A stretch of DNA of 64,000 nt from contig NC_134129.1 in assembly GCF_040939455.1 (NCBI RefSeq), positions 18,674,001-18,738,000 on the forward strand, written 5' to 3'. The position numbers and the translations under genes were made by a program. Source of the DNA: Microcebus murinus (lineage: Eukaryota; Chordata; Mammalia; Primates; Cheirogaleidae). The notes below the pieces were generated by a model. It saw only the letters and a list, made by a program, of their open reading frames with translations, did not search any database and was not told the DNA's origin. Positions within the stretch are counted from its first letter, which is position 1. Each line of letters begins with the position of its first letter. This document shows positions 45,441 to 58,229 of the stretch, piece after piece.

Positions 45441-48400
45441 TAGTTCCTTTCTAATTCTTCCTGTTGTCCTTTCATACACAAGTCAAACAACATAGACTAG
45501 CAAAGAATAGTAACAGGTCATCAGTTAACCAATTAATCTGAATAATTGAGGTTTAAAATTCACTTGTTTCCCCTCAATTATGGCTCTACCCCCTTTCTTC
45601 TTATCTATCACTTTTTTAAAATTTCCTACTTTGTAGCATGAGCAGCTACCTGAAAACACTAAGCTAAGATGGAATAACTCTTTTTCATAGTGCACTAAAT
45701 CTAAAAGGCAAAATGAAACAAAATCTTGAATTGAACCCCTCCCCCCCACTTTAAAAGACAATTTTCTGAGGCTTACCTTCACAAACAAGCCATCAGGCTT
45801 TCAAAGTAGGGTTTCAGTGAGTGGTGACAGTGCAGCAGTTGCTTATTATATGGATGTCTCTTGTAGGTCCCGTTCTAGTCCACACGCAGCCTGGATCACA
45901 GGCTGTAAAAACAAATCAGTAAAAACATATCAGTGAGATATGTAATATTCTGCTTTAAGTGAATCCTAATAGACTTCGTAAGTTTTTTTTTATTTTTTTA
46001 TTTGCATCACATTGTTTTTCTACCTGTGGGCAAATATCCTAATGCAAAATATTTTGAAATTAAATAATATTTTTAGCATTTAATTAAGTTCCTAGTATGC
46101 ACAAGATATTTTGCTAGTTATTGCAGATGATTAAAAAATATTTAGACAGAAATCATAATTTCATGGCAGTAAAAAAAGACTTACAGATATGGTAAGTATT
46201 ACATAATTATAATACAAAATAGATCTTTTAAAAGAGTTTTTAATAAAGTACTGTGGGAATGCAAAGAAGAACATGGTTACTTCAGCTTAGGTTTAAGGAA
46301 GGGCAGAATTTGAAATGTGTTGGCATTTTAGTGGCCATTGGAGTATAGACAATACACAAAGAGGAATTAAAAAAAGAAGGAGCATTCTAGGCACAGAGTA
46401 CAGCCAAAGCAAAGAACTGCAGACCAGAAAGGATGAAGCATGTATTAAAAATGGCAAAGAAATTCAATATGCATGAGCTTTAAAGGGAGAGTATGAGTTA
46501 AGATTTGACTACATCCTTAAGGACCTTGAATACCAAGCTACAATTTGGTTCATTCACATGTATTCAGAAATTTAAGAATTTTGTAGGCTATTGTAATTAT
46601 AGGTGTAATGTCAATCTTGTACTCAGTAATGTTTATATGTACATTTTATTGTTCATGGGAATGACAGGGTGGCTGCCATTAGTGGAGACTATAAGGAGAA
46701 CATACATACCCATTTCTTCTTAAGTCATCAAGTTATTTTCAATGAGACAGAGAGTCTGATAGTCACGTCATGCATAAAAGAGAAGAGGAAAGTGTCTCTG
46801 GTCCTTTTGTGGTTTGACAAATCTTACATGTATTTATGTGGTACCTTTCCAAAACAGAAATGTCAATTTAAATATTATTACCAGGGAAACAAATTGTCAT
46901 CTGCTAAGGCAACTATCTGTATTACAGACATTTTAGCAGTTAAAGCTTAGTTTCACAGGGCACTGCACCATGGTCGGAAGCCAATGGCCAATGTGGATTT
47001 AGATGACAACATTTCCTTGAGTGTTAGAAAGCCAGCTGGTGCCCAGCACTTTGGGGTCTTGGAGGCTTCTGATCCCTTTGGAAATTGAGATTGGAAGAAG
47101 AGGAGGACTTGGTCCCAGCTAACTAACTGCAAAGCAGTCCAGAGGAAGCTCCCAAAGTTATTTGCCAGACAGTTCTGTTCAATGTGAATTTAAAGAGACA
47201 AGTAGAAATACCAAAGCCAATCAAGATTCACCTGCAAACTTAAAACCAATCACTTTTGTTCAGAGTAATATTATTTTGTTTACATTGGAATTATAAAATG
47301 CCATATTTATTTCCTGATGTTATTTCTACTTAAAAATCTGGTTGATTGGTTCGTGGTATTAGGGCTTCAAGTATCAGCTGAGGCTAAAACTTAAGAACTC
47401 TTGTGAAATGCACTGAAGTCCAAAATTGAATTTCACTCTCACTGGGGCTGTTAAAAAACAATTCAGAAAATTGGGAATAAGCCTAGGATTTGATTCTTAA
47501 ACAACAAGAATCAGGTGTTTATCAAGAGTATAGATATAGATATAGGGATAATAGATAGTTCCAAAATGATGGTCAGGCTTGCCCAGGGCGCATCCAGTAA
47601 TGTTCGCCTTACCCGACCCCAGTGAGAATAATATATTGCCGCCTTCTGAAAGATTTGCTTTGGGAATAGTAAGAGGCTGAGCTTGGAAGTGCCAGGAGGA
47701 TCTGGGTGTTTAGAACCGGTACAGGCTGAAAATAATTAGAATGAATTGGAAGGTGAGATTCCATAAGCAGGGAATTTAGTTTGGAGTGACTTTAATAGTC
47801 TTCGTCTAAGGTAGAATGGTCCTGAACTGGGATAGTGGCAGTGACAATGGAAAAGGAGCAAGAATAAGATAAGCCTAGCCATAATAAATAAATTACCTGT
47901 ATAAATACTATTGAGTTTTGAAAGTGAAGTGACCAAACTTATTGATCAAAAGTATGTCACTCAAAATGCTGCAGTCGTATATGTATGAATAAAAGATTCA
48001 GGACTCTGGCTCTTCAGGAGCTATTTACCTTCCTCCTTCCTTCCAAATGAAATGAAACCAAATAAATTTAGGATGCAAACTGTGAATCATCTACCGAGCC
48101 TAGCCTTAGGCTAGAGCTTAATAAATATTTGTGGTATAAGTTAATAGAGGAACCACACCCAAGACAGATAAATTACTCATTCTCTTCCTGCTTTAGGTTT
48201 TCCTGATTCTTGATTCCAAGCAGACATCATGGTGTAAAGATGTGCTTAGATGACAAATTAAAAATTACAGACTAATACCTTTTCAGATAAGGCATACTTG
48301 ATTTTAAGATATGTCAGTGTCTGAAATCTAAACTGTTTTTTTGCTGTCTTTTTCTAAACAAACCTACAAAAATATTTTTTGATAGAAAATGTAAAATAAC

Positions 48401-49552
48401 TTTTATTTTTTTTAGTTACTAAGTGGAAATTCTAGACAGAGTCTCACTTTGATCATCTTTTAAACATCCAGAGAAGTTCACCTACATTGGAAATATTTGC
48501 TAAACCTGAATTTTCAGAATGCTGGCAGGATGCACTTTAATTGGATTTATAAAAGTAATTCCCTAAAGAGTATACCTCCAACTAGTTTATAGAAACCATT
48601 TGAGAGTTTACAGAGAAGGAAAAAAAAGAAAACACAGAAAAAACTACTAGTCTTCCTTTGCTCAGCTTAATATTCAAAGTTGAAAGAGTTAGGAATGAAG
48701 CTTTGGTGGTTCATTTGGATGATAATTCATTGTTTTTTCTTTGGGTTATTTGAGATGTCATTTTATGTGGTTTTCTCCAATGGTCCAGGATATTGTAATG
48801 CCATGGACATATGCCTACCAAAAATTCTAGGATTTTCATGGTAATGGTGAGCAGTGGTAGAGTAATGAAATTAACAGATAACTGGAAAAGATCTTTTCAT
48901 TGAATAAACAATTTCAAAATTTCTAGATAATACTTTTTTATATCAACTTTTTATTTTGAGGTTGTGTGTGCGCATATGATGGTTGTTTTTGACCAGTTAG
49001 AAAGGCACATTACTAATCTACTATATTCTTTGATTCCATAGCCTTGTTTACTTATTTTGAACTTTCCTATACTTGGATCTTATCTGATAGAAATTCAGGT
49101 AGACAATTAAATAGTCAAAGGCGAAGCAATCAAAGGAAAGGAAGGAAGTAAAATAGCTTCGATAATCCATACACTAGCTAATCAGCCTCCTAATTTTTGA
49201 GTGTTGATTGGATTCACAGACTGTGAAATGGAGTTCTGTAAAGTTTTCTTAACTAAACTTCGACTTATTTTGCTTTCCTGTAAAAAACTTGCCCAAGTTT
49301 ATGAAGTTTAGAAACCAACTAAGTTAGCACACACCAGGCGTGACTTAGCGTCTGAAGCAGAAAATAGAACAAGCGTATATTTTGGGAAAGTTTGGCTGAA
49401 TCAGCATGGTGCTTGTTAAAAATGGTGGTCTGCACACTAAGTCTCTCTACAATCCTGAGAATAAATAATTTTGTTCCATGGATCATTCATGAGCTGACTT
49501 AGGTCAACACGGTTTTCTGTTTGCATCAAATGATAGGCAACATTCCAAGCAT

Positions 49553-49590
49553 TTCTCTCTCTCTCTCTCTGTCTCTTTTTTTTTTTTCCT
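49553..49590. repeat. (CT)n and poly-T tract
   Basis: CT dinucleotides, GTCTC, then about 13 T, ending in CCTGCAG at 49588-49594. Confidence 0.9.
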
Positions 49591-50615
49591 GCAGCATTTT
49601 GCTGATCAGGAATAATGTGAGTTTACTGTTGGTAAATTACTATTTCTGACTCCTTACAAATATCCATTTTACTTTACATAGATGTTTTTAACAGAGAAGT
49701 GACCCCTGGCTATTAAAAAATAGCATGTGTTTAATGAGATAAGTCATCTAGGACACATAATTATCATCAAAACTCTCACAAGGCAACATTTTTCTTGGAC
49801 AATCCCAGTTATTTATGTTTTTATTCTCTGTCAAAGAAAATTATTTTTCAATTCAGCTTTAAAGATATACAATATCTAGCATTGTTTTGTTCCATTTATA
49901 TTGATTTGAATATAATAGGACTGAATAAAAGAGACCAATGATAGCAAACCTCTTATACTATGGAATATGGGGCTTCTCTTCTGTTTGATACTGTGTTTTA
50001 CATGCTATTCTACAGCTTTGCCCTTTATTTCCCTCCCCCCCCCCGCACCCCCCCGGGACTTATGCTATTTCTCAGTGGAAACGTGCTCTACAAGTTTATG
50101 TACCCAGCTCCATTTGTTGAAAGCCTTGTCATCTAAAGTCTTAAGCTGCATGCAAAATGGCCATAGGGGAAATAGTTGGGGATCAGAGACCGTACACAAC
50201 AGTCCTGTAAGCTAGCTAAGAAGACATACTTCAAATGGTTGGATGGCTGGGTGGTCAGGAACTGGATAAGGAAAAGCCACTAAAACTAGGGTAGGCTAAA
50301 ACTCCAGGAAGGGGAAAAGGCAGAACACCAAGTAAGTAGAGCCCAGGCAAGGTGTGTGAGGGTCATTTCAGAATTCGTCTGCAGCCTCCTTAGGCAGCTC
50401 AGTGAAGTCTTGCTAATTAAGCACTTTTTGTTCTGCCAGACACTGCCCTCTTAGAACTCCCATCTCAAATGTTCTTTCTTCAATAAAGTCTCTTCAGTAT
50501 CCCCCAAACTATAATTAATATGTTCTTCAATACTTTATCATTATTCCTATTGTATTTTTACTTTCTAATTCTGTTCAGTCAATATTGAGCACCTGCAGTG
50601 TGCCAGGCATTCTAT

Positions 50616-50715
50616 CTGTACAAGTCTGTACTACATAGGTACATGGGCATTTACATGATCAATTTTCAGCTTTACTCTTTTTGTTCACATATATGTGTTC
50701 ATGTTTCTCTAAGGG
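50616..50715. repeat. direct repeat A
   Basis: Matches the two ends of 51662-51899. Both share 'gtacaagtctgtactacata' and 'cagctttact(c/t)tttttgttcac' to 'catgtttctctaagg'. Copy A lacks the roughly 125-140 bp that separates these parts in copy B. Confidence 0.8.
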
Positions 50716-51529
50716 GCAAAAAATAGACTTATAAGTAAGACAGATAAGAATACATGACCTTATGGAACTTGCAGTTATAGTTGTATTTTTATAAGTATAC
50801 CAAATGAGGTATGGAAGAACTGTCACATTTATCATATTCTTTATATCAATCCAGTTAGGCTTTAAACCATTCCAAAAGGGTACTATTAATCGGAAATTCC
50901 TTAGTAGTCCTTGTTAGTCTTTCATTCCCTTCTACGATCACACAAGGAAAATCTGCAAAGCTCAGAAGATGCAAGAAGGCTCCTCACTGTTCTCTCTGTC
51001 ATGGTTATTAGCATTATCATCTTTTCCAAACCCACAGCAGACCCTTGAAGTCCAGAAACTCTCTCTTTTATGCCACATGTGGTATGTGGGTTCTTTGCTA
51101 GGATTCAGATTTCTTAGATGTACTGTTTTCCTACCATACTCTCTTAGGTCTGGCCACCTCCTTGGGGACCAGCTATGGTCTACACTACTGAAGGTATCTA
51201 TGGCATCTCTTTCTTCAGCCAGACGTCCCTATATTGTTGCTTTTCTCTCCAGAATATCTGACATAATCTCCTCGGAGGTTTTAGGCTTTTCATAAAAGGC
51301 AGGCTTTTTCAGGCTGCTTTCACTTTCTGCCAGGCTGTAAACCCTGAGGGGAAGAATTACAAAGCCAGATTATCTCAGCAAAATGGGAAAAGGGAAAAGA
51401 GAAAATATATCTGAGCCTCTCAAAAATTGACTCGCTAGTCTAAAATGGAAGATGGGTACTAAACAAGTGACTTTTATATATGAAAAAAAATAATTGTAAT
51501 ACATCCAGAGGATTTATTTCCAAAAGCAT

Positions 51530-51900
51530 AATGAGCAAGCAAACTGATATTTAGCTATATTTGCACCTATCGCAGCATTACTTACTAAAGCAGAAAACCA
51601 AATGGAATCAACATTAGCACTCAACAATGAGAAAGTGGTTAAATAAAGTGTGTTGTATTTATCCGTACAAGTCTGTACTACATAGGTAGTACGGGCATTA
51701 ACATAATGTTGATATTGACGTGAGAAGATGTTCATAATACATTTTAGGTATAAAGAGTAAGTTATAAGGCGCATTAATGGCAAGATACTCTGCAAGGCCT
51801 TCACCGGTGATTATGACTAAATAGATTGATTGGTGGGAGTCAAGGATTTTCAGCTTTACTTTTTTTGTTCACGTACATGTTTTCATGTTTCTCTAAGGAA
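51530..51900 (+). repeat. old L1 3' end; holds direct repeat B (51662-51899)
   Basis: Resembles a decayed L1 ORF2/3'UTR in sense: 'cgcagcattacttactaaag' (51571), 'acaatgagaaagtggttaaa' (51624), 'tgttgatattgacgtgagaa' (51707). The T-rich tail 'cagctttactttttttgttc' fits an L1M 3' end. The minus-strand ORF 51514-51804 is a shadow. Confidence 0.55.
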
Positions 51901-53026
51901 TGTATATTTCTTTTTAACCATAAAAATAAAACCATAAATATCTAAATTGAATTTCAAAAAGAACTATTAATAGCAGCTTCCATCTATTGCATATTAACTG
52001 TGTTTCAGTCACCTTGGTAGGCATTTTGCATATATCACTTCTATTCTTCCCACCAATTCTGAGAAATAGGTATACATAGATGGAATATCTGTTCTGTTTA
52101 TTTCCCTTCTTTTTTCCTAAAAGAGGGAGTCTTAGATTGGTGGATGGAAGGGCCATGTTTCCTAGTGGACAGGATTGCTGTGTGGTAACAAGTTCCTCTC
52201 TCATGTCTGGCTCCGCTTCTACTTTATTTGTGTGATGAGGTGAAGATCCTCCTCTCAGCCTGACCACCCAGACTTTTTCCCCTTTTCTTTTATTAATATC
52301 TTAGCATACTTGACATTGCTATTAATTTGGCTAGAAAATGGTAACGAGATGACTATAAAAGGGGTTTAAGCATGGGAATGATATGAAGAAATTTGATTTT
52401 TTTAAAAGATAACTTGAAGAATTTCCACACAAACATCAAATTGCTGGATCAGATTTTCTGGAATTCCTTCACGTACATTTCTCAAGAAGAATGACATTTT
52501 TTTAATGAAAAGCAGTATTGTATTGGGTCCACAATTTTGGCAGTTGGTTCCACACCAATGATGGTATAACTTTCCTCATTAGATTATCATCTACTCACTT
52601 AATATTCCTGTGAGTGGAGCTCTGCTGATTTGGGAATATACAACAGCTGCACAAGTGATGAGACAGAGAGTGCTCAGGTTTGTCCTCATCTGAAAATTTT
52701 TAATGCTTTTTAAATATATTTTTAAATACTTTGGACTAATGAAATTCTAAAAGTTTATTATCTATGAGCATTTAACCTATAACTGAAGTGTTACCAGAAT
52801 AAAAGATTGATAACATATAGAATTCAGAAGATAACCTGGTTTGCTGACTACATGTTATTTCCATTTTTTCTTTATATTGAGAAACAAAAATTAATGAGGA
52901 TGGAGATACTTGCATAGTATGAACTAGGTTAACTCATTTCAGGAGAAATATCAATATATATATTAATAGGCACAATAAATATTTGTTTAATGAGTACATT
53001 TAAGTCTTTTGAGGTACTTGTTTAGG
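51901..53026. other. unassigned sequence
   Basis: No gene. The 117-residue minus-strand ORF 51914-52267 has no domain I know. An L2-like end fragment may lie near 52965-53000. Confidence 0.45.
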
Positions 53027-53402
53027 TGTTCTTATGGACTAAATGTTAGTATCTCCCCCAAATTCATCTGTTGAAGTCCTAACCCCCAAGGTGTTAGGAG
53101 GTGTGGGGCCTTTGAAAGGTAATTAGGTTTAGATGAAGTAATGAGGGTGGGGCCTCCATGATAGGATGAGTGTTGTCCTTACAAAAAGAGGGAGAGAGAC
53201 CAGAACTCTCTCTCTTCACCATGTAAGGATGCAGAGAGAAGGTGACCATCTGCAAATCAGGAAGAGAGCCCTCACCAGAAACAAATCTGCCTGCAGCTTG
53301 ATCTTAAGACTTCCTAACCGTCAGAGTTAAGAGAAATAAATGACTGTTGTTTAAGCACATTAGTCCATGGTATTTTATAGCTAATAACAGCTAATGAAGA
53401 TA
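53027..53402 (+). repeat. MLT1-type solo LTR (MaLR)
   Basis: Near-complete MaLR LTR in sense: starts TGTT..TATGGACTAAATG (53027), 'ccaaattcatctgttgaagt' (53059), 'ggtgtggggcctttgaaagg' (53100), 'aaggatgcagagagaaggtg' (53224), 'gaagagagccctcaccagaa' (53261), 'taagagaaataaatgactgt' (53328, with the AATAAA signal) and 'catggtattttatagctaat' (53367). No internal retroviral sequence on either side, so it is a solo LTR. Confidence 0.85.
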
Positions 53403-53432
53403 TGTGCCCTTTTAAACTCTAATGGAACTCTT

Positions 53433-53661
53433 CTTGGTCTCCCAGTTGACTGAAGTGTTCCTCAGACTTTATTTGGACCATGGGATAGGTATGAATTTCA
53501 GTAAAAGATCACTTCCAAATCAATGTATTTTGACACATTAAACATGTGCTTGGTCTCCCAGTTGACTGAAGTGTTCCTCAGACTTTCTTTGGACCATGGG
53601 ATAGGTATGAATTTCAGTAAAAGATCACTTCCAAATCAATGTATTTTGACACATTAAACAT
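53433..53661. repeat. 116-bp tandem duplication
   Basis: Unit 53433-53548, starting 'cttggtctcccagttgactg', is repeated at 53549-53661. Over the 113 shared bases I see one difference (ctttatttgg versus ctttctttgg). It starts 31 bp after the MLT1 LTR. Confidence 0.95.
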
Positions 53662-56600
53662 AATTTTTGAAAATAGTTGATTTTCAATCATGTGGACACT
53701 AAGGGAGCTACTACATGACTTTGTCTTTCAGCCTAGTAGATGGTAGAGACTTGTGCACAGCAGTAGGGGTCCCGTAACAATAGACTAATTGTATAAATTA
53801 TTCATGTTTGCCCCCTTATTTAAACATGTTAAAATTACTCTTACAACTATAAAATGCATTTTTAAGACAGTTTAGTATCCGCAGTTCCGTATAGGGCTTA
53901 GCATTTTTCTATGCCATAAGCTTATTAACACACATTCACATCATATTCACTCTGGATGATGCATCTTTAAAGGATTTATGTTTAATATGCATCCAGTGGA
54001 AGGGCAAAAATAGTAAGAGGAAATTGGGATGTTGACTTAAAAATAAGGTTGTCCAGAACCATCTTACTGCCATCTATGGCCAGTTATGTGCTTTGCCACA
54101 TAGGTTAAGAGGAGGAAAATAGTCTACAGCACATTTACATTAAACTAGGTAGTTTATGGTGACCAAGGAAAGCCCTGAGCCTATGGGATAGAATTGTTGG
54201 AGATCTATCCTGCTTTTGCAAGTTCTAAGTAAGGGGAAAGTTCACTGTCTTTACTAAGCTCCTCGAGGATATGAGAAAAAGCCCAAGTTTTTTTTTTTTT
54301 TTTTTTTTTATTGCTCCATCTTCAGCTGCTGAAATAAAATGGCTGGAGAAAGAAGGGAGAAATCCAAGAGGGATTATAAATTTTTAAGTTTTCTTCTTTA
54401 TGACTAATCAGTCACAAAATCCTAGAGAAGCTAGTATTTCCTGGTCTTCTCCTCTTCTCTGTGTTCCCACTGCTACTACTTTAAATTCTTAATTCCCAAT
54501 GAGTTTATTATAATAGTAATCTTGCTTCCTGGTCTGTCCTCCTTCACATCGCGTATGGAATTGTCTTTCTCTATATATATTTAATGAAATCAGACTACTC
54601 TCTGGCTTAAAATTCCTTAGTGGCCCGTCATGGTTGTGGGAATCTAGTCCAAACACCTTAGAAGGAAATGGTAAATGCTATTAATAAGTTTTAAAAGTTA
54701 TGTTTTTGCCATCATGACTATTTTGAAATATTGCATGCAAATTCCTTTAAACGTAGCTTTTTTGGCAGGGGGAATCCCCTGGTTTCCTAATGCCTCAAGC
54801 ATGGGCCCTTTCTGTCTATTAGATAATCTTCTGTTTCCCCATACTTGTATAGAATCAAGGGTGTATGCATTTCACACTGCCTATAATTGTATGTTGTCAG
54901 GAAGTATGACTTATTCATTGGTTTATCTTCAGGGAACAGAAAAGTTCCTATTATACAATAAATATGTTTGGATAAATATTCTTCAGTTTAAATATTCTGT
55001 CTTTTCCAAAATTTCCAAGTATTCACATTTTACCTTTTGACAGAGAATTGGAAATAATGTTGGCCACTGTCTTACCTACCATTTGCATTTTTCCTTCAAC
55101 ATTGGCCCTCTTTGAGCACATCTCATAACAGGGATCTCACTATGTCCCAAGCATGTATTTTTTCTTGTCGGATAGCTTTAATATTTATAATCCTCTTTTC
55201 ATTGAGCCAAAGTCTGTGTCTAAAGTTCTCTTCTAATTTGTCATACTTTAGTCCCATTGAAGCCCATCTACTGTTCTTGCAGACATCATAAATAATGGAA
55301 GATTTTGGCTGTCTATGTATCTTGCTGCTGTAACACTTGTACATGGAAAAAATACTTTATTTAGAAGCTTCTCATTATACATCCATACATAATGCAGGGG
55401 GCTGTTCATTGCAGTATGACCCAATTAGACAAAAACATTTAAACAATATATTTATCACTGTACAATAAAAAATTTGCTAATAAAAGTAGTGCACAGTAAT
55501 GTGAAATATACTTCAGGGAAATATAAAATGCTAAAAACTGGGCATTATGCTTTCCATGATGAAAAATTTAAAGTCATCCTAAAGTACAATGACTTTTTGT
55601 AATTTCATTAGAACACCAAACTGAATAGAGATTCTTTTAACAATATATGACTGTAACACTAAAATTTGGCTCCAGAAAACCAGTTACTCTGGTTTACAAA
55701 ATACAGTCTTGTAATATATGCTTTTCATAACATACTGGAAGTCATATTTGTTCTTTCCTATAAAAAATACAACTTGTCTTTTCTTAGTCATTATCTTAAA
55801 TAATACTAAAGAATCTGGCAAACCACGTACACTCATAATTTATGTTTAAGTATCAAGCAGTATTATGATGTCTAGAGTCAAGGTAATTATGTAGTTGAAG
55901 TTATAAATATGAATGTCAAAATTTATAGAAATCTAATTTTTATTTCACAGATATGGAACATCAACTAGCTGTTTGAAAATTAAATGGTATAGCTTTGTTT
56001 ATATTTCAAAGTAAGCATAAGCTGTGTTCTTATACAGTGCCTTATGTTCTGAGTGAATGACTTGCTATAAATTGTATATTGAAAATGTAAACTACATTTA
56101 GTCAAATATCTGATACATTTAAGTGGTTTCCCTTTTGGAGTCAGGATCAGCCCTAGGAAAAATTATTCTTTCACTCCCAAGAGTGTTTATTATCAGCTGT
56201 AATCTTAATCCACCAATGATAAGATTTGAGGGAAGGGAGAGGTCCAGGTAAAATGGATAGAGATATGAGAGAGGAGTAAGGCATCTACCAGAGAACAAGA
56301 ACAGAGACACAATGGGTAAAGTCCATAGAGCCATCAGTATCAGTAAATAGTACATTGAACATGAAATTAGGGAAAACAGACAACAGTTCACTAATGAAAT
56401 AGGGATAGGGCAGATACCACTGTCCCTTTAAAGTTAAGTCCCCCACTTTGATGCCAACATAGACTATCCACAAAAGGTTTAGAATGGAAATTTGGTGATA
56501 TGCATGAAAAATTAATAAAACAAGTACCAGATAGTCAGACAGGGAGTTAGTATAATTTCTCTGAATTTGAGGACAAGGTTAGGGAAATTTAAAATTCAAC

Positions 56601-57913
56601 ACAGAATGATTGAAAGTAACCATTCATAGAAAAATCAGATCCTAAGATAATGGGTTATAAATGTATTACTGACCAAGGCAAGTAACGAGTATAGCTTTTT
56701 CAAAGAGAATCATCTAGAAAAATTTAAGGCACTTTCCAAAAAGGGACTAATAGATATTTGAGCTCTTGAAAAGATAAAAAGAGTGAACCTCTTGACTGAA
56801 AAGTAATCACGGAAAGCATAACCTAGCTAATTCTGATGTGTCTGACTTTGTAGCTGGAGATCGTTAATGGATTCTGGAAAATCAGAGCCTGACAGCAAAA
56901 ATTCAGGTCAGCCTAAAGAGAATAACAGAACAAGGGAATTAGGAAGGCACATGTTTCCAGTAACTATAGATGTACATCTTTCTCTGAATCATGAAATTCA
57001 GTTCTGCCATTGTCTGATTAAAACATACCTCTAGAAAAGAGTCTCAGAGTGGCAGCCTATAAGACTAAATCTGGCCCCCAGATCTTTTTTGTTTGCCCTG
57101 CACTGTATTTTAGACAATAAGTCTACTTTTAAAAATCAGGATATTTTACATTGAGACTCATTCATCTTCTCTTAAAACATTAGATCTGGAAGCCCAGCTC
57201 GAATTCCAGCAAGGCAACAGTCAGTGCAGTTGCCTTTTAAAAGGAAAGAATATGATTTCACTAGTTAACCATGGTTTTTAATATAGCCTATTTCTTCCCA
57301 ATACTGAAGCTTTAGTATCAGTCCTCATTTTTTGTCATGCTTACACCATGGATTTTCCTTATAAAAGGAAAAAAAAATATTTTTCTGTTCCTATGTAGAA
57401 GATAAAGTCAAATCAGTTAAAAATCATACTCATTTCATGGATCTAAAAAGAACAGAGAATATATATATTTATGTTGAAGTATAAAAAATTTCTGCCTAAT
57501 CTATATGCAAATCCTCAGCTCATTATCGACTTTTCCATTATTTTTCTGGTTTTCATGATATGTAAGTCTGTGCTCTATGTTTTATAGTCAACAATCAAAA
57601 AAAAATTTTAAGTCTTATTTAAAGCTCACCATACAAACTCCATAGGTAAATTAATTTCCTAGTGTCTGTCTCCTTACAGGACATACGTAGCCTTACTACT
57701 GGATTAAATAAGCCCAAACAGTAAATCATCTTATTGTTTAAGACTGTGAGTTTGGACAGTATGATTTGATCATCTGAAATCTAAACAACCCTGCATAAGT
57801 TGAAATAAAAGATATTTTGTGAAGATGAGGATCAGGTGCTATGTTGTGGTCACTCTACTTAAATGCTCATGTTGGTCTTTGGATTTCCCAATTTGGGATG
57901 CTCACCCAGTAAG
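53662..57913. other. unassigned AT-rich sequence
   Basis: No gene. Poly-T tract at 54288-54309. 54675-55040 is a 121-residue hydrophobic ORF without recognised motif. 55370-55480 has a faint L1-like phrase. Minus-strand ORFs at 56119-56473 overlap one another in different frames and are not convincing. Confidence 0.4.
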
Positions 57914-57915
57914 TA

Positions 57916-58227
57916 CAGGTTGAGTATCCCCTGTCTGAAATGATTGGGACCAGGAGTGTTTCAGATTTTGGCTTTATTATTATTATTATTTGCATTACAC
58001 TTACTGGTTGAGTATCTGCAATCTGAAAATCCAAAATGCTCCAATGAGCATTTCCTTTGAGCAACATGTCAGTGCTCAAAACCTTTCAGGTTTTGAAGCA
58101 TTTTAGAGTTCAAATTTCCGGGTTAGGGATACTCAACCTGTAATGCAAATACTTCAAAATCTGAAAAACTTCAGAAATCCAAAACACCTCTGATTTTAGG
58201 CATTTTAGATAATGGATATATAACCTG
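57916..58227. repeat. MER46-like Tigger MITE with nested inverted repeats
   Basis: 312 bp, bordered by TA at 57914-57915 and 58228-58229. The outer ends are CAGGTTGAGTATCC (57916) and the complement of GGATATATAACCTG (58214-58227), 11 of 14 matching. A second pair lies inside: CTGGTTGAGTATC at 58004 and GGGATACTCAACCTG at 58126-58140. Each inner end is about 88 bp from its outer partner, so each arm carries the terminal motif twice. An (ATT)n run sits at 57973-57990. Layout and wording agree with the MER46 group of Tigger MITEs as I recall it. Confidence 0.8.
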
Positions 58228-58229
58228 TA

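Larger units (their letters stand above)
45441..51529. other. unassigned sequence
   Basis: Long stretch without a recognised gene. 46085-46480 and 47730-47900 have the flavour of ancient LINE fragments in antisense. A small L2-like end lies near 48100-48140. C-rich tract at 50028-50055. A CT/poly-T tract at 49553-49590 precedes a splice-like AG. 46970-47170 and 47560-47720 look repeat-free. ORFs at 50969-51295 and elsewhere have no domains. Confidence 0.4.

Noticed and set aside
54288..54309. Poly-T run as tail of an antisense retrocopy
   Set aside because: Nothing to its right reads as a gene or SINE, and no flanking duplication is visible.
54675..55040. 121-residue plus-strand ORF
   Set aside because: Mixed hydrophobic sequence without a domain or supporting signals.
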